This document shows, piece after piece, positions 1 through 10,434 of a DNA stretch of 64,000 nt (positions are counted from its first letter, which is position 1; each line of letters starts with the position of its first letter). The DNA is from Camellia lanceoleosa (Eukaryota > Streptophyta > Magnoliopsida > Ericales > Theaceae). The notes beneath the pieces are model-generated. The model worked only from the letters and a program-made list of their open reading frames with translations. It searched no databases and was not told where the DNA came from. Both the position numbers and the translations under genes were made by a program. The stretch spans positions 25,418,084 through 25,482,083 of the forward strand of contig CM045762.1 of the NCBI GenBank assembly GCA_025200525.1, read 5' to 3'.

Positions 1-547
1 CTTCAGACATTAAACACATGCCGGTACATACATACTTTGTTGCGTGCCATCCATGCGAGGAAAATAGTAAGGTGAAGTTTGTGTCACCTTATGACCATAG
101 TAACACAATTTCATTATTCATTCAGACATTAAAATAAAAAACAATAAACAAAATATAAAGTCCCTTGTCAAACACATACCGGGTCATACATACTGTCTTG
201 CATATCATCCGTACAAGGAAAATTTAACTTCCAAGGCTAACATTGAGGTATTGTATGTCCCTATAGTAAAACACATTGGTGAATAATTGATCTTAAAAAC
301 ATTCAGCAATTTCCATATCACACACAAGAAAAGAACTTACCTGTGCTTTCGGAGGCTTTTTACTATTTCCCTTCAACCGATTCACTATTTCATCCACTTT
401 GCTAACCTTTGGTTTGGTACATGGACGACCTCTTCAGCGAGCAACTATAAGACTAAGCATCTCGCGAGACATGCTTGCTTTTGTAGTACTATGAGCAGAC
501 GAACTTTTCGGCGAACTATGAGAAGGTGGTATATTACTAGTAGAAGG
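1..547. other. AT-rich non-coding flank with a diverged direct repeat
   Basis: No coding region is recognisable. Two diverged copies of one sequence lie at about 4-70 and 122-225. Both begin TTCAGACATTAAA and both contain a block ending in a variant of GAGGAAAAT/AAGGAAAAT. The second copy has an AT-rich insertion near its start. This is probably the 3' flank or 3' UTR of the minus-strand FAR1-like pseudogene next to it. Confidence 0.5.
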
Positions 548-3197
548 TTACGCGTTATTAGTAGAATGTGGCACGTGACTCGCACTACTCAATTGATCTT
601 TTCTCACTCTATCCTTAATTTTTGTCAACCCAAGATCAAGCACTTCGTGTTTACCATCATCATTGGTAGCAATTTCTATGATTTCATCTAACATCTTGTG
701 GTATTTATCATGCAACTTTGCATTAAGAACAGCCTCGGCTTTAGTGTATGTGGTTGGAATGCATGTGTACCCTCTTTCGATATCTTTCCTCCATCTTGAT
801 ACAATATATTTATCTAAAACTTGATATATACACCTCTCAAGTAGCACAATAATTGCATGGGCACACATAATGCTGCTAAACTCAAACCATCGACACATAC
901 ATTGCAATTCACATTCACTTGTATTAAAGTACACAACAAATTCCACAGTCTTCATTTTCTCACCGACAAGAACAGCCTCCTTCACATGATAAGTACAAAT
1001 TGCTCCCTCCTCTTTGACAAGATTCGCACGACAATACAATAGTCGCTTCAATTTTACTTGCACTTTTTAAAATTTTGCATTCGTGTAAGCTGCACGAAAT
1101 TGCTTCTCAAACTCATATATCGTTAAGCAATCATACAATTTGTTTCGAGATTTAAAGTCTGCTTTCATCTCTTTCTCGACTTTACTTCTCAAGGCATTAT
1201 TATATTGTTCAACAAATTGCTTTAAAGTTGTCTTTGACTTCACATATCCATCAAAAAATGCATTCATACTCTCACTTCGTTGTGTAGTCGACATGCTAGC
1301 CCAAAAAACGTCCTTAACATAGGCAGGAATCCACCTGTGTCGCTCATTGTATAATATCCCCAACCACTCATTATCATCTAGATTGAACTTTGCAATCATC
1401 GCTTGCCATTCTTCATCAAATTCATCTTTTGTAAAACAATCATAAACTGCATTTTGCAAAGCAAACTTGATGGATTCATGTTGGGCATATCCTCTTAATT
1501 TCTCCGGAATATTCTTCATTATATGCCATAAGCACCAACAATGTCAAGCTTGTGGAAATACAACTTCAATGGCATTTTGCATAGCTCTGCATTGGTCCGT
1601 TATCGTAGCTTTTGGAAGAGCGTCTGACATGCAACTTAACCATTCTCTGAATAGCCAAACAAATGTTTCAATGTTCTTATTAGATAACAGCCCACAACTA
1701 AGCAAAATTGACTGCCCATGGTGATTAACTCTTACAAACGAAGCAAAATGGCATATTATATTTGTTTGTGAGATAGGTTGTGTCAAATGAAACCACATCC
1801 CCAAATGCTTTATAAGCTGTCCTACTCCTTGCATTCGCCCAAAACAAGTTTCACATGTGACCATCTTCATCGAGGTCAACTGCATAATTGAAGTTCGAAT
1901 TTTGTTGTTGCATCCTATGAAAATAAAGTGCAACTGATTCAGTATCTGCTACCCCAAGCCTCAATATTCTTATACTCTCAATATGATTCCTTGCATCTCG
2001 TTCATCAAACATTAATGCCTCATACTCCCCTGCTTCAACAACTATAGAATGAAAATTCCTAGCCACCCTTATCCCTGCTTTATCGTTTATTTCTAGTCTT
2101 CTCTTCACAGGAGTAAGAATTCTCTTATTCATTGCAAAATGTCATGAGTCACTAGGAATCAAGTCATGCGTATGTTCAAGCACAGCTGTGGTTAACTTAA
2201 ATCTTTCATCCTTTTGTAGAGGTGCTCTAACCTTTGCTTTACATTCAATGAATGATGACAAAGATGGTTCGAGAGGGTGTACTTCTGATCGTTTTGTTCT
2301 CTTGTGTGCCCGAGTACATTCAATTCCAAAGTATTTTACTTCCCCATCTTGTCCAATATTTTGTGTTCTATAAGCTACAGCAAATCCGAGGTGTTTCGTA
2401 TATTTTGCATAAAACGAATATACTTCTTGCTTTATAAGCTGCCCTACTCATTGCATCCACTCAAAACAAGTTTCGCATGCGACCATCTTCATCGAGGTCA
2501 ATTGCAGAATAGAAGTTCGAATCTTGTTGTTGTATCCTATGAAAATAAAGTGCAACTGATTTAGTATCTCCTACCCCAAGCCTTAATCTTCTCATACTCT
2601 CAATATGATTCTTTGCATCTCATTCATCAAATGTTAATGCCTCATACCCCCTGCTTCAACAACTATAGAATGAAAATTCCTAGCCACCCTTATCTCTGCT
2701 TTATTATTTATTTCTAGTCTTCTCTTCATAGGAGTAAGAATTCTCTTAGTCATTGTAAAATGTCGTGAGTCACTAGGAATCAACTCATGCGTATATTCAA
2801 GTACAACTGTGGTTAACTTAAATCTTCCATCCTTTTGTAGAGGTGCTTTAACCTTTGCTTTACATTCAATGAATGATGACAAAGATGGTTCGAAAGGGTG
2901 TACTTCTGATCATTTTGTTCTCTTGTGTGTCCGAGTACATTCAATTCCAAAGTATTTTACTTCTCCATCTTGTCCAATATTTTGTGTTCTATAAGCTACA
3001 GCAAATCCAAGGTGTTTCGCATATTTTGCATAAAACGAATATACTTCTTGCTTTGAGCCAAAACACATGTCCATCTTAAGTTCTTCAACTTCACCAATCT
3101 CATTTAATAACAGATTGTTCTCCACTTCTTCAACTTCCTCAGTCCCATTCAATGAAGGATTGTTTGAATCAATGTCCATTAAAATGTGTAGCTTCAA
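548..3197 (-). pseudogene. FAR1-RELATED SEQUENCE / MULE transposase-like pseudogene
   Basis: The minus-strand reading gives, in order, an acidic N-terminus and FAR1-type DNA-binding domain (about 3090-2640, 'MDMCFGSKQEVYSFYAKYAK'), a MULE transposase core, and a SWIM zinc finger (about 905-855, pattern C-x-C-x9-C-x-H). The candidate catalytic Asp lies in 'SFDTTY' near 1785, the second in 'ITDQ' near 1598 and the Glu in 'RSESMNAFF' near 1265. FAR1/FHY3-family proteins are transcription factors domesticated from Mutator-like transposases, so this may be a host-type FRS gene or a MULE copy. It is broken: TGA at 2910-2912, TGA near 2145, TGA near 1849, a frame change near 1740, and a 622-bp internal tandem duplication that itself shifts frame. 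Several stops look like CGA-to-TGA changes. I saw no terminal inverted repeats. The family call is firm; whether it was ever a gene or a transposon is open. Confidence 0.85.
1809..3053 (-). repeat. Tandem duplication (two ~622-bp units) inside the FAR1 domain
   Basis: Unit 1 spans about 1809-2431 and unit 2 about 2432-3053. The offset is 622 bp at the left end and 621 bp further on, because unit 2 has lost one C in the run near 2648. The junction has the short shared sequence TGCTTTA. The units are highly similar, so the duplication is fairly recent. Its length is not a multiple of three, so it alone would disrupt the gene. Confidence 0.85.
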
Positions 3198-3607
3198 ACC
3201 AAAATTCAGACAACATAAACAGTAACCACACAGAAAATAAAGTGTAAGTGCATGTAGTGAGATGATAATCTAATGCAAATCTTAACTTAATATTGTCACA
3301 TGCAACTTAGGTGATTTTTCATGAACAACATTTCAATTTTTTTAAGGTTCTCCAACATAACATAAAATCAGTAAGGTTCTTTTAATTTTTCTAACAGATC
3401 ATAAAATCAGTAATGTTCTTCATACAGAACAGAACATACATCAGTTTTGTTAAGCAGGTTCTCCAACATAACCATGTTCTCCATATAGAACAAAACAGAA
3501 CTGTGCTTATTTCCATTTCTTCTCATTGCTTACGGATCATGAAGGTTTGCCCATCATACAAATTTCCTAATAAGAACTTTAGGAAGTAAAGGTAAAATGG
3601 TTCTTTT

Positions 3608-3863
3608 CTTTTGAATTCAGAACATAAAATTAGGATAATTTCTCTACGGAGACTTTCATCAAACAATTGGCATGCATTACTACAATGGAGATGTTTAACA
3701 GAGGGCTTGCTTCCAGAACAACCAAATTTTTTTTTTTTTTACAGACACAGATAATTCTTTTGAATTCAGAACATAAAATCAAGATAATTTCTCTATGGGG
3801 ACTTTCATCAAACAATTGGCATGCATCACTACAATAGAGATGTTTAACAAACGGCTTGCTTCC
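3608..3863. repeat. Direct duplication, two ~107-bp copies 149 bp apart
   Basis: Copies at about 3608-3714 and 3757-3863 share the same run from TTTTGAATTCAGAACATAAA through to GCTTGCTTCCA with scattered substitutions. They are separated by a poly-T tract and a short spacer. Confidence 0.8.
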
Positions 3864-4159
3864 AAAAAATAAAAAAATCAAAATTTTACAGACAGATAAA
3901 AAAATTGCCTCTCTCACGTCACACACTTTGCCATATGCAACAAAATTGTCTCTCTCACAAATGTATCTCAGATAAAAAAAATAAAAAATAAAAAAATAAA
4001 AAAGAACAATAACTTACCTAATATTTTACTTGAGGACATTCGGCATGGAGATTCCGAACAGAGGTGGACGGTGGTCAGTGACGGTTGTTGGTGAACACCA
4101 AGTGGTCGTCGTGGTTGTCTCTCTCGTCGTCATGAAGTCCTGCTCGTTTGGTTCACAAC

Positions 4160-4179
4160 CTCTCTCTCTCTCTCTCTCT
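4160..4179. repeat. (CT)n microsatellite
   Basis: About ten CT units. In plants such CT/GA tracts are common in 5' UTRs, which would fit the start of the minus-strand pseudogene transcript. Confidence 0.9.
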
Positions 4180-4230
4180 TGTTTCTGTTTTATTTTTCAT
4201 TAGTTTGATCTCCAAACCAGAACATGTAAG

Positions 4231-7200
4231 TGTAACAACTCCATCACGTATAATGATTAGTACTTGATTAATTAAGAGGATCTGAGATTTAATTGCCGAG
4301 TATTATAATTTATCTAGGATTAATGAGAATTGTAGAATCTGACTCATATATGATTTTATTGAAGGTTTATTTTGGAATTAGAAATTAAGGGTCCAAATGG
4401 CTTAAGTAAGTGAAGTTAAGAAGTCGAATCAATTTAATATTAATTATGGACCCATTTGGGAGTTTAATTAAATATTCGATTCAGTTTAGTGAAATTGGGA
4501 TTCGATTAATTAGGTCCTAATTGGAGTTGATTAAATTATAAAGATTGAGGATTGTGATTATTACGGATTAATTTATTTATGGGGTGTCCTATTCGAATAT
4601 GTAATTTAATTGACAGAAACTTGAAGTTTGATCAGAAATTGAAGACCTAAATGATTTAAGGAACCAAAATTAATGGTGGCAATAAGTTCGATTTATTATT
4701 TGGAGCCTTTGTGGGAGTTTGATTAAAAATTTGATTCAAACTGATAGATTTAAATATAATTAATTTGGCCCTAATGGAAGCCAAATTAGACTGATTAAAT
4801 TATGCGGGATTTGTAATTAATTATGATTAATTAAATTATGTGCTAATTGAGATTTATTAAGATTAAGTGATGCTATTAAATTAATTCTAAACAAAAATTA
4901 ATTTTTGGAAAAATCTAGAACTAACTAAGAGTGTTAATTAGTGGGTGTGTGTGTGCATGTGAGTGCTGACTTGGACTTCAAAGAGGGTGCACGGGTGTTT
5001 GTGAGTTACCAAGATGGTGAAGAGAAATAGTGGGTTTATTTTTTTTATCATTAATTCTTTAGTTATTTATTATTATAGACTTGGTGTGGGTGTGTGGTGT
5101 GTGTGTTCATTTTTGTGTTGAACACTAGCATAGCCGAGAGAGACAGAGAGAGGAAGGGCAGCACGGAGAGAGAAGGAGGAAGAGAGGGAGAGCTTGCTTC
5201 TTTGTGCTATGGGTTTTTGAAGGAGATTCAAGAAAGGAATGGAGGATCATCAAGAATCTACCAAATTAAAGGTTAAGGGTAAGGGTTTCAACCTTGATTT
5301 TGTAGAATCCTTGTATTACACTTGAATTAAAGATGAGTTTGGGTTCAATTTCATGTAATTTGGAAGAAATTAGAAAATAAGGATGAAGAGATTAAGTTAG
5401 GTTCATGGTTATGGAAATTGATTATTTTAGGTTTGATGTTGTGATTTTGCATGAAATTATACCTAAATGTTACATGCATGAGAAAACTCTACAAGATTAA
5501 TACTTTAATTAAACATGCACTATAAAATTTTAAGATTTTGGGAATTTAGCTCATGTTTAAAAGGTTTATGGATTTGAATTAAAAGGGGTTACATGCACGT
5601 GGAGTATTATGAAAATAAATTTGAAAATTAATTAGTTGAGTTTGATTTTACTAAATTTAAGATCCATCCTTGCATGTATGCTAGAATTTCAAAGTTTAAA
5701 TTTAATTCATGTCTAAAAAGATTAATGAGATTAAATTTGGGTTAGGTATGAAGAAAAATTAATTAAATCTAAATTGGGTTAAATCAAGAAATAAATTATG
5801 ATTTACAATTTGACAATTTATAGTTGGCTTAATTTTGAAATGAAATTTCATACATGCATTGTGGATTTTCAAGATTTTAGAACTTTAATCCATATTTTAA
5901 GCTTATGAGTTTGGGATTGAGCTTTGATATTAATTAAAAAGTCAAATTATAATTTGAGCTTGATAATGTAGAATTAGTTGAATTTTTGATAAGTGTTTTA
6001 TACATACATCATAGATTACGAAAAATTTGGATTAATTCAATCTCATATTTTGAAGAGAAAAAGGGAATGCTTTTATAAACATCAAGTTTATGGAAAATTA
6101 GAATTAATCCTAATGCTAAATAAAGCTTTGATTTTATAATTAGATTTTTAATCCATGCATGTAATGTAAATTAAGATTTTATTTGAATTAAACATATTTT
6201 GTTTACAAATTAAGTTGGGTTTAAGATTATGGAAACTAGTTGGAAAATTTATAAGAAGTTTCATGACTTCAATTTCATGATTTCAAGGAAAATAGAAAGA
6301 ATTTGATGTCAATTTTATGTAACTAAAAAGAAAATGAGAAATTGGAGCTATGTTAAATTTATGGAGTTCAATTTAGAGATTAATCACTTTGGAGTTGGGA
6401 TTTGGCTTGATATGGAGAAAATGATTTCAAACTAAATTTGGCAATTGGGGCATGATTTTGAATAAATGATTTTGAGTAAATGATCGTTGAATAAATGATT
6501 TAGCAAATTATGACTTTAATAAATGATTCTCCATGTTGGAATACTAAAGTACATGTTTTGAGGCTTTAAATACCAAATTTGAACTTTAATTTCAATTTTA
6601 GAATTTCTGAATTTTTGTTGTCTGCTCGAGCGAGGAAAGTCTCGCTCGAGCATGAAAATAGACCTCCCAGTAGTTTTTCAAATTTTCACAGCCCGCCCGA
6701 GCGACCAAAGTGGCGCTCGAGCGGAGACCCATTTTCAGCACATTTTGGAAAGTTGCATTTAGTTCACTTTTATATCCTCATCTCTTTCCAATGCATTCTA
6801 GACATGATTTATGACTCAATAAAGAATAATAAGTTACTAATCACCATAGATTAGTTAGTTAAAGAGTAAATCATTGATCTAGTGGTAATTGTTTAAGAAG
6901 CCAAGTAAAGGATCAATCTATTTGGAAAAGAAGGACTTAGTAATGAAAGAATGTGTGAAATAAGAACTCGGTCTATTTAGATGAGAAAGAATAAACGTAG
7001 TAGAACTTCGGACTAGAAAGGACAAGTTTAAGTAAGGAAGTAATATTGTATTTCAACGTGTTTATGTGATGTACTTGTGTAGGTCACGCACCATTGTCTG
7101 CCTGATTTTCCTGATATGTCCAGTCTGTCTGACTTGCTTTTGTAGCCCACTGTAAGTAATAACTTAATAAAGATGTGTTCAACTGTACTTATTTTCTGTG

Positions 7201-8166
7201 TGACAAAATGAGATTTGTTTTCTGAAATGATATGTTATGTATAATGAATGATTGTCCAATTTCTGACATGTATCCGTGACATCCTTAGTACCATGTGAGA
7301 TTTACAGCCGTGACCCGGTATCAGAGGTTCCTTCGTGAAACTTTACGCTTCATGCGTTCTGTTGTGTTACGCCTTAGGCGTTCTGTTTGTGCACTAATGC
7401 CCGGAGGCCCGCCATAGGGGCTTAGCTGTCTTGTTACCCGGATCCGGAGGTTCCTTCGCGGGAGCTAAGGAGGTTATTCATAACCTTACGCATTGCGCGT
7501 TCTGTTTAGTTATGCTAATGGATGTATCACGTAAATGTAACTATGACTTATGATTTCTGTCGGTATATGATCTGATCAAGTATGAATTTGATAAAACTGA
7601 ATTATGATTTCGATCTGATCAAGCATGATTTTGATACAATATGAATTGATTTCTGAAATATGTATGGACTCATTCATTGAAACCCTTTACTCTATTATTA
7701 TTCACTGGGTTTTAGCTTACTGTATTATTTATGTATGTAGGTGATCAGGCGCATGACCAGGCTTAGAGGCATCTGTCTAGAATCTGTTCTGTTAGCCAAC
7801 CTATGTGCCTCCCGTGGAGGTTCCGAATGTGTCTAGTGATTATTGCCAAGTAATTTAAGGTTTAAGTTCTGTTTTCTTGTTCGTTTCTTCAAGTCAAGTG
7901 TATTTTGAAAAAGGGGACTAAGTCGCTTTCTGCCTAATCTGTATATATATATATTATGACTTAAAGACGATGTGTATATATGTATATAAAAAGTTTAAAT
8001 TTTTCTGTCTCATATAAGTCTGCACAGCTCAATGGACGTTGTATATTCTTAATTGCTTCCGCTAGCCTCTAATATTATGTTAATTTGTCTCGGAAGCCTT
8101 CGGTAATCCCAGGATTACTGGCCGATTACGATACTAAACCTATAGGGGCGGGTTTGGGTCGTGACA
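4231..8166 (+). mobile_element. Solo LTR of a gypsy-like element (chromovirus-type ends), 3.9 kb
   Basis: The sequence begins TGTAACAACT and ends GGTCGTGACA. It is flanked on both sides by GTAAG (4226-4230 and 8167-8171), the 5-bp duplication expected of an LTR-element insertion. No gag, pol, primer site or second LTR is present, so it is a solo LTR left by LTR-LTR recombination. The ends match those of the complete LARD at 36229-45419 (which starts TGTAACAACC when read on its own strand), and a related palindrome cluster lies about 1.45 kb from the LTR 3' end. It is AT-rich, with a purine-rich stretch at 5134-5190. No ORF inside is meaningful. Confidence 0.9.
6624..6723. repeat. Cluster of short palindromes (GCTCGAGC type) in the solo LTR
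   Basis: GCTCGAGC occurs at 6624-6631 and 6644-6651, a degenerate GCCCGAGC near 6694, and CGCTCGAGCG at 6714-6723. The cluster occupies about the same distance from the LTR 3' end as the palindromes in the LARD LTRs. Confidence 0.85.
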
Positions 8167-8240
8167 GTAAGTTCCATGTGCATCGAATTTTCGGAGGGAA
8201 AACACTTTTGAGCTATTCGGGCCACCGCCTATTCAGGCTC
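8167..8240. other. 74-bp host remnant between two solo LTRs
   Basis: This is the only original DNA left between two LTR insertions. It starts with the GTAAG duplication of the left LTR and ends with the GGCTC duplication of the right one. Without the insertions it would join directly to 27825 onward. Confidence 0.8.
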
Positions 8241-9333
8241 TGTCACGACTCAAACCTGCCTCTAAAAGTTTGGACATGACCAACCTAGCTTAGGCTTTAT
8301 CTTTGTTAATTAAAGTTTTATTTATATTGGGGCCTAAACGGAAGCAAAATAATAGCAGAATAAGCATTCATTGAGCTGTGTCTAAATGCCAGGATCTTGA
8401 CACATCACAATACAAAAAGCACATAACATTCCATATATCTTTTGCATACTGTGGAAGGGGGTAGCAACCCAGAAGTTAGGTAATATATATAGATACATGC
8501 TTATTTCTCCAATTTCTAACAAAACATGCCAATATACCAATTTCTTCAAAATATAAGCAAAATAGTCACTTTGGGTGACTTAGTAAAACGGGTGCACCAA
8601 AAGACTCCTGGGCTAACCTACGATTGTCCCGTGGGCTGATTACCTACAAAACATCCATAAAAAGAAATGGAGTGAGCAAGGCTCAGTGAATGATAGTAAC
8701 ATAAACAGGTTAAGAGCATGAGCATAATTTGACAGTGCATATTCATATCCCGAGGTTAGTCTAGTTCATATTTCCTTTCCTAAACGGCCTAGGGCCCACA
8801 TAAGACAAAACGACCTTAGGCCCAATAAAGTACAAAACGGCCTCAGGCCCAATGAAATACAAAACAGCCTCGGGCCCAACATATAAGCAAACAAAACGAC
8901 CTCGAGTCCATATCCCTTGAGTCAAGTTCAAGCATATATCAAACATCTCTTGTAACATGAGTTGTTTACTAAAAGAGTAAATAAGATCTCGATTAACATG
9001 TATAAACACAATACGCGAATAGAACATGATATTACACTACTATCACTCACTGTGATACAGGTGAACAATGGTCCCCTCTTGTAGATGCCCTACACGTAGC
9101 ACGCAACTTGTCAGTACATCAAGTATATCATTTTTCCTTAATTTTCTTTTATTTCTCAAATGTCCGATTCGTTAAGTTACAAGTAATTAAACGTATTAAA
9201 GAAACATCAAACGGACATTTAGACCCATTTGGAGGGTTAAACAGAACAAAAGAAGGTTACAGAATTTTCCGGCTTGGGCCGCACGTACGGAAGTCCTCAC
9301 TGCACGTGCGTACAGGTGCGCTGTATGTGCGTG
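8241..9333 (-). mobile_element. Solo LTR, part 1 (interrupted by the nested Ogre-like element)
   Basis: It starts TGTCACGACT and continues at 26264-27819, which ends GGTTATTACA. The whole is flanked by GGCTC at 8236-8240 and 27820-27824. With the 16.9-kb nested element and one duplicate removed, the LTR is about 2.64 kb, close to the 2.74-kb LTRs of the LARD. Read on the minus strand it begins TGTAATAACC and ends GAGTCGTGACA, the same family ends. No internal domain or partner LTR is present, so it is a solo LTR. Confidence 0.9.
8784..8909. repeat. ~28-bp minisatellite, five units, in the outer solo LTR
   Basis: Five units share the core ACGGCCTnnGGCCCA followed by an A-rich spacer. Each core is a near-palindrome (GGCCT..AGGCC or similar). 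The units differ by point changes. Confidence 0.8.
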
Positions 9334-10075
9334 TGTATACACCCCATTTTTGACCGACCTTAAGATTCAAACATCATCGATTGAGCGCTCGGTGATTGCG
9401 CATTTTGTGCTCGTTCTGAGCTTACGGAGTCTCGGCTGAGAGCCTTGCCTCCGGACTTCGGGACTCTGTTGTGCTTTGCCTTGGTTTACGAACCAGGTTC
9501 TGTTTTCTCTTCCCGAAGGGAGGGAGAGGTCTCGTAAACCATCTCTCAGTGGCCGTAGGCAAATTTTCGGGGTCGTAGACCACTGTTCCCGTTTGGAGAC
9601 CAATTTCCGTTTGGTCGCATAGCCTCGGTTCGAGACTGCTTAACTTTCTCCGTTCGCTCCGGTTTTTGGCACACACCTTGTTTCCTCTCTCTAGAGGGAC
9701 ACTGTGGCCCGAGAGACCACCTTCGTGGTCACGCGCCACTTTCGATGCTTAACAGTCAATTTTCGGGACACCTAGCTGCGCGTTTTGGCTCCCGAACCCT
9801 CGTTTTGCATCCGTCTTGGTTCATTTTTGGCGTAGACCCTATTTTCATTGTTTGGGAGGTGGTACAAGGATGGGAGACCACCTTTTCTCCTTGGAGACCA
9901 CTTTTCTCCCCGCTTGTCGGTTTTCTGATTTTCTTGCCGGGAAGCTGATTTTCTTGGTTTTGGGGCCATATTTACTGGTCTCCTACCCCACTACTAGCTT
10001 GCATTCAATCGGGAGACCACCAAATGGGGCCACCGACCAGTTTTTTTTGAGTTGAACCTTTTGAAACCTTGTTTT

Positions 10076-10416
10076 AGCTTCTTGAGAAAGCTTGAACCTT
10101 TTGAACTTTTGCTCTAGCTTCTCCAAGAAGCTTGAACCTTTTTTAGCTTCTCCAAGAAGCTTGAACCTTTTTTTGGCTTCTCCAAGAAGCTTGAACCTTT
10201 TTTAGCTTCTCCAAGAAGCTTGGACCCTCTTGTTTTGGCTTCTTAAAGAAGCTTGGCCCTTTACTCTTAGCTTCTAAGAGAAGCTTGACCTTTTGTTGAG
10301 CTTCTTGAGGAAGCTTGACCCCTTTGGTCTAGCTTCCTCAAAAAACTTGACCCTTTTGGTTTAGCTTTCTTAAGAAGCTTGGCCCCTTTGCTCCAAGTTT
10401 CTAAGAGAAGCCTTGG
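10076..10416. repeat. Array of 11 AGCTTCT/AGAAGCT stem-loops upstream of the LTR TATA-like box
   Basis: Units of about 30-40 bp each contain an inverted repeat such as AGCTTCT..AGAAGCTT, followed by a CTTGACC/CTTGAACC-like spacer. Loops vary (TTGAG, CCA, TTA, AAG) while most stems stay paired. The 3' LTR has ten units, with a different mix of loop types. Confidence 0.85.
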
Positions 10417-10427
10417 ACCTCCTCTTC

Positions 10428-10434
10428 TATAAGA
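10428..10434 (+). promoter_or_regulatory. Candidate TATA box of the 5' LTR
   Basis: TATAAGA lies just after the stem-loop array and is followed by a purine/pyrimidine-rich stretch typical of a plant transcript start about 30 bp downstream. The same box is kept in the 3' LTR at 22597-22603. This is inferred from position and sequence only. Confidence 0.5.

Larger units (their letters stand above)
3198..4230. other. Non-coding upstream region of the FAR1-like pseudogene
   Basis: AT-rich with no recognisable coding sequence. It contains a direct duplication (3608-3863), A-rich tracts near 3965-4005 and a CT microsatellite. Its position suggests the former 5' UTR, intron or promoter of the minus-strand pseudogene. 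The right end is cut by a solo LTR insertion at 4231. Confidence 0.5.

Noticed and set aside
287..691. 134-codon plus-strand ORF at the left edge
   Set aside because: Overlaps the pseudogene end in antisense and has no recognisable domain.
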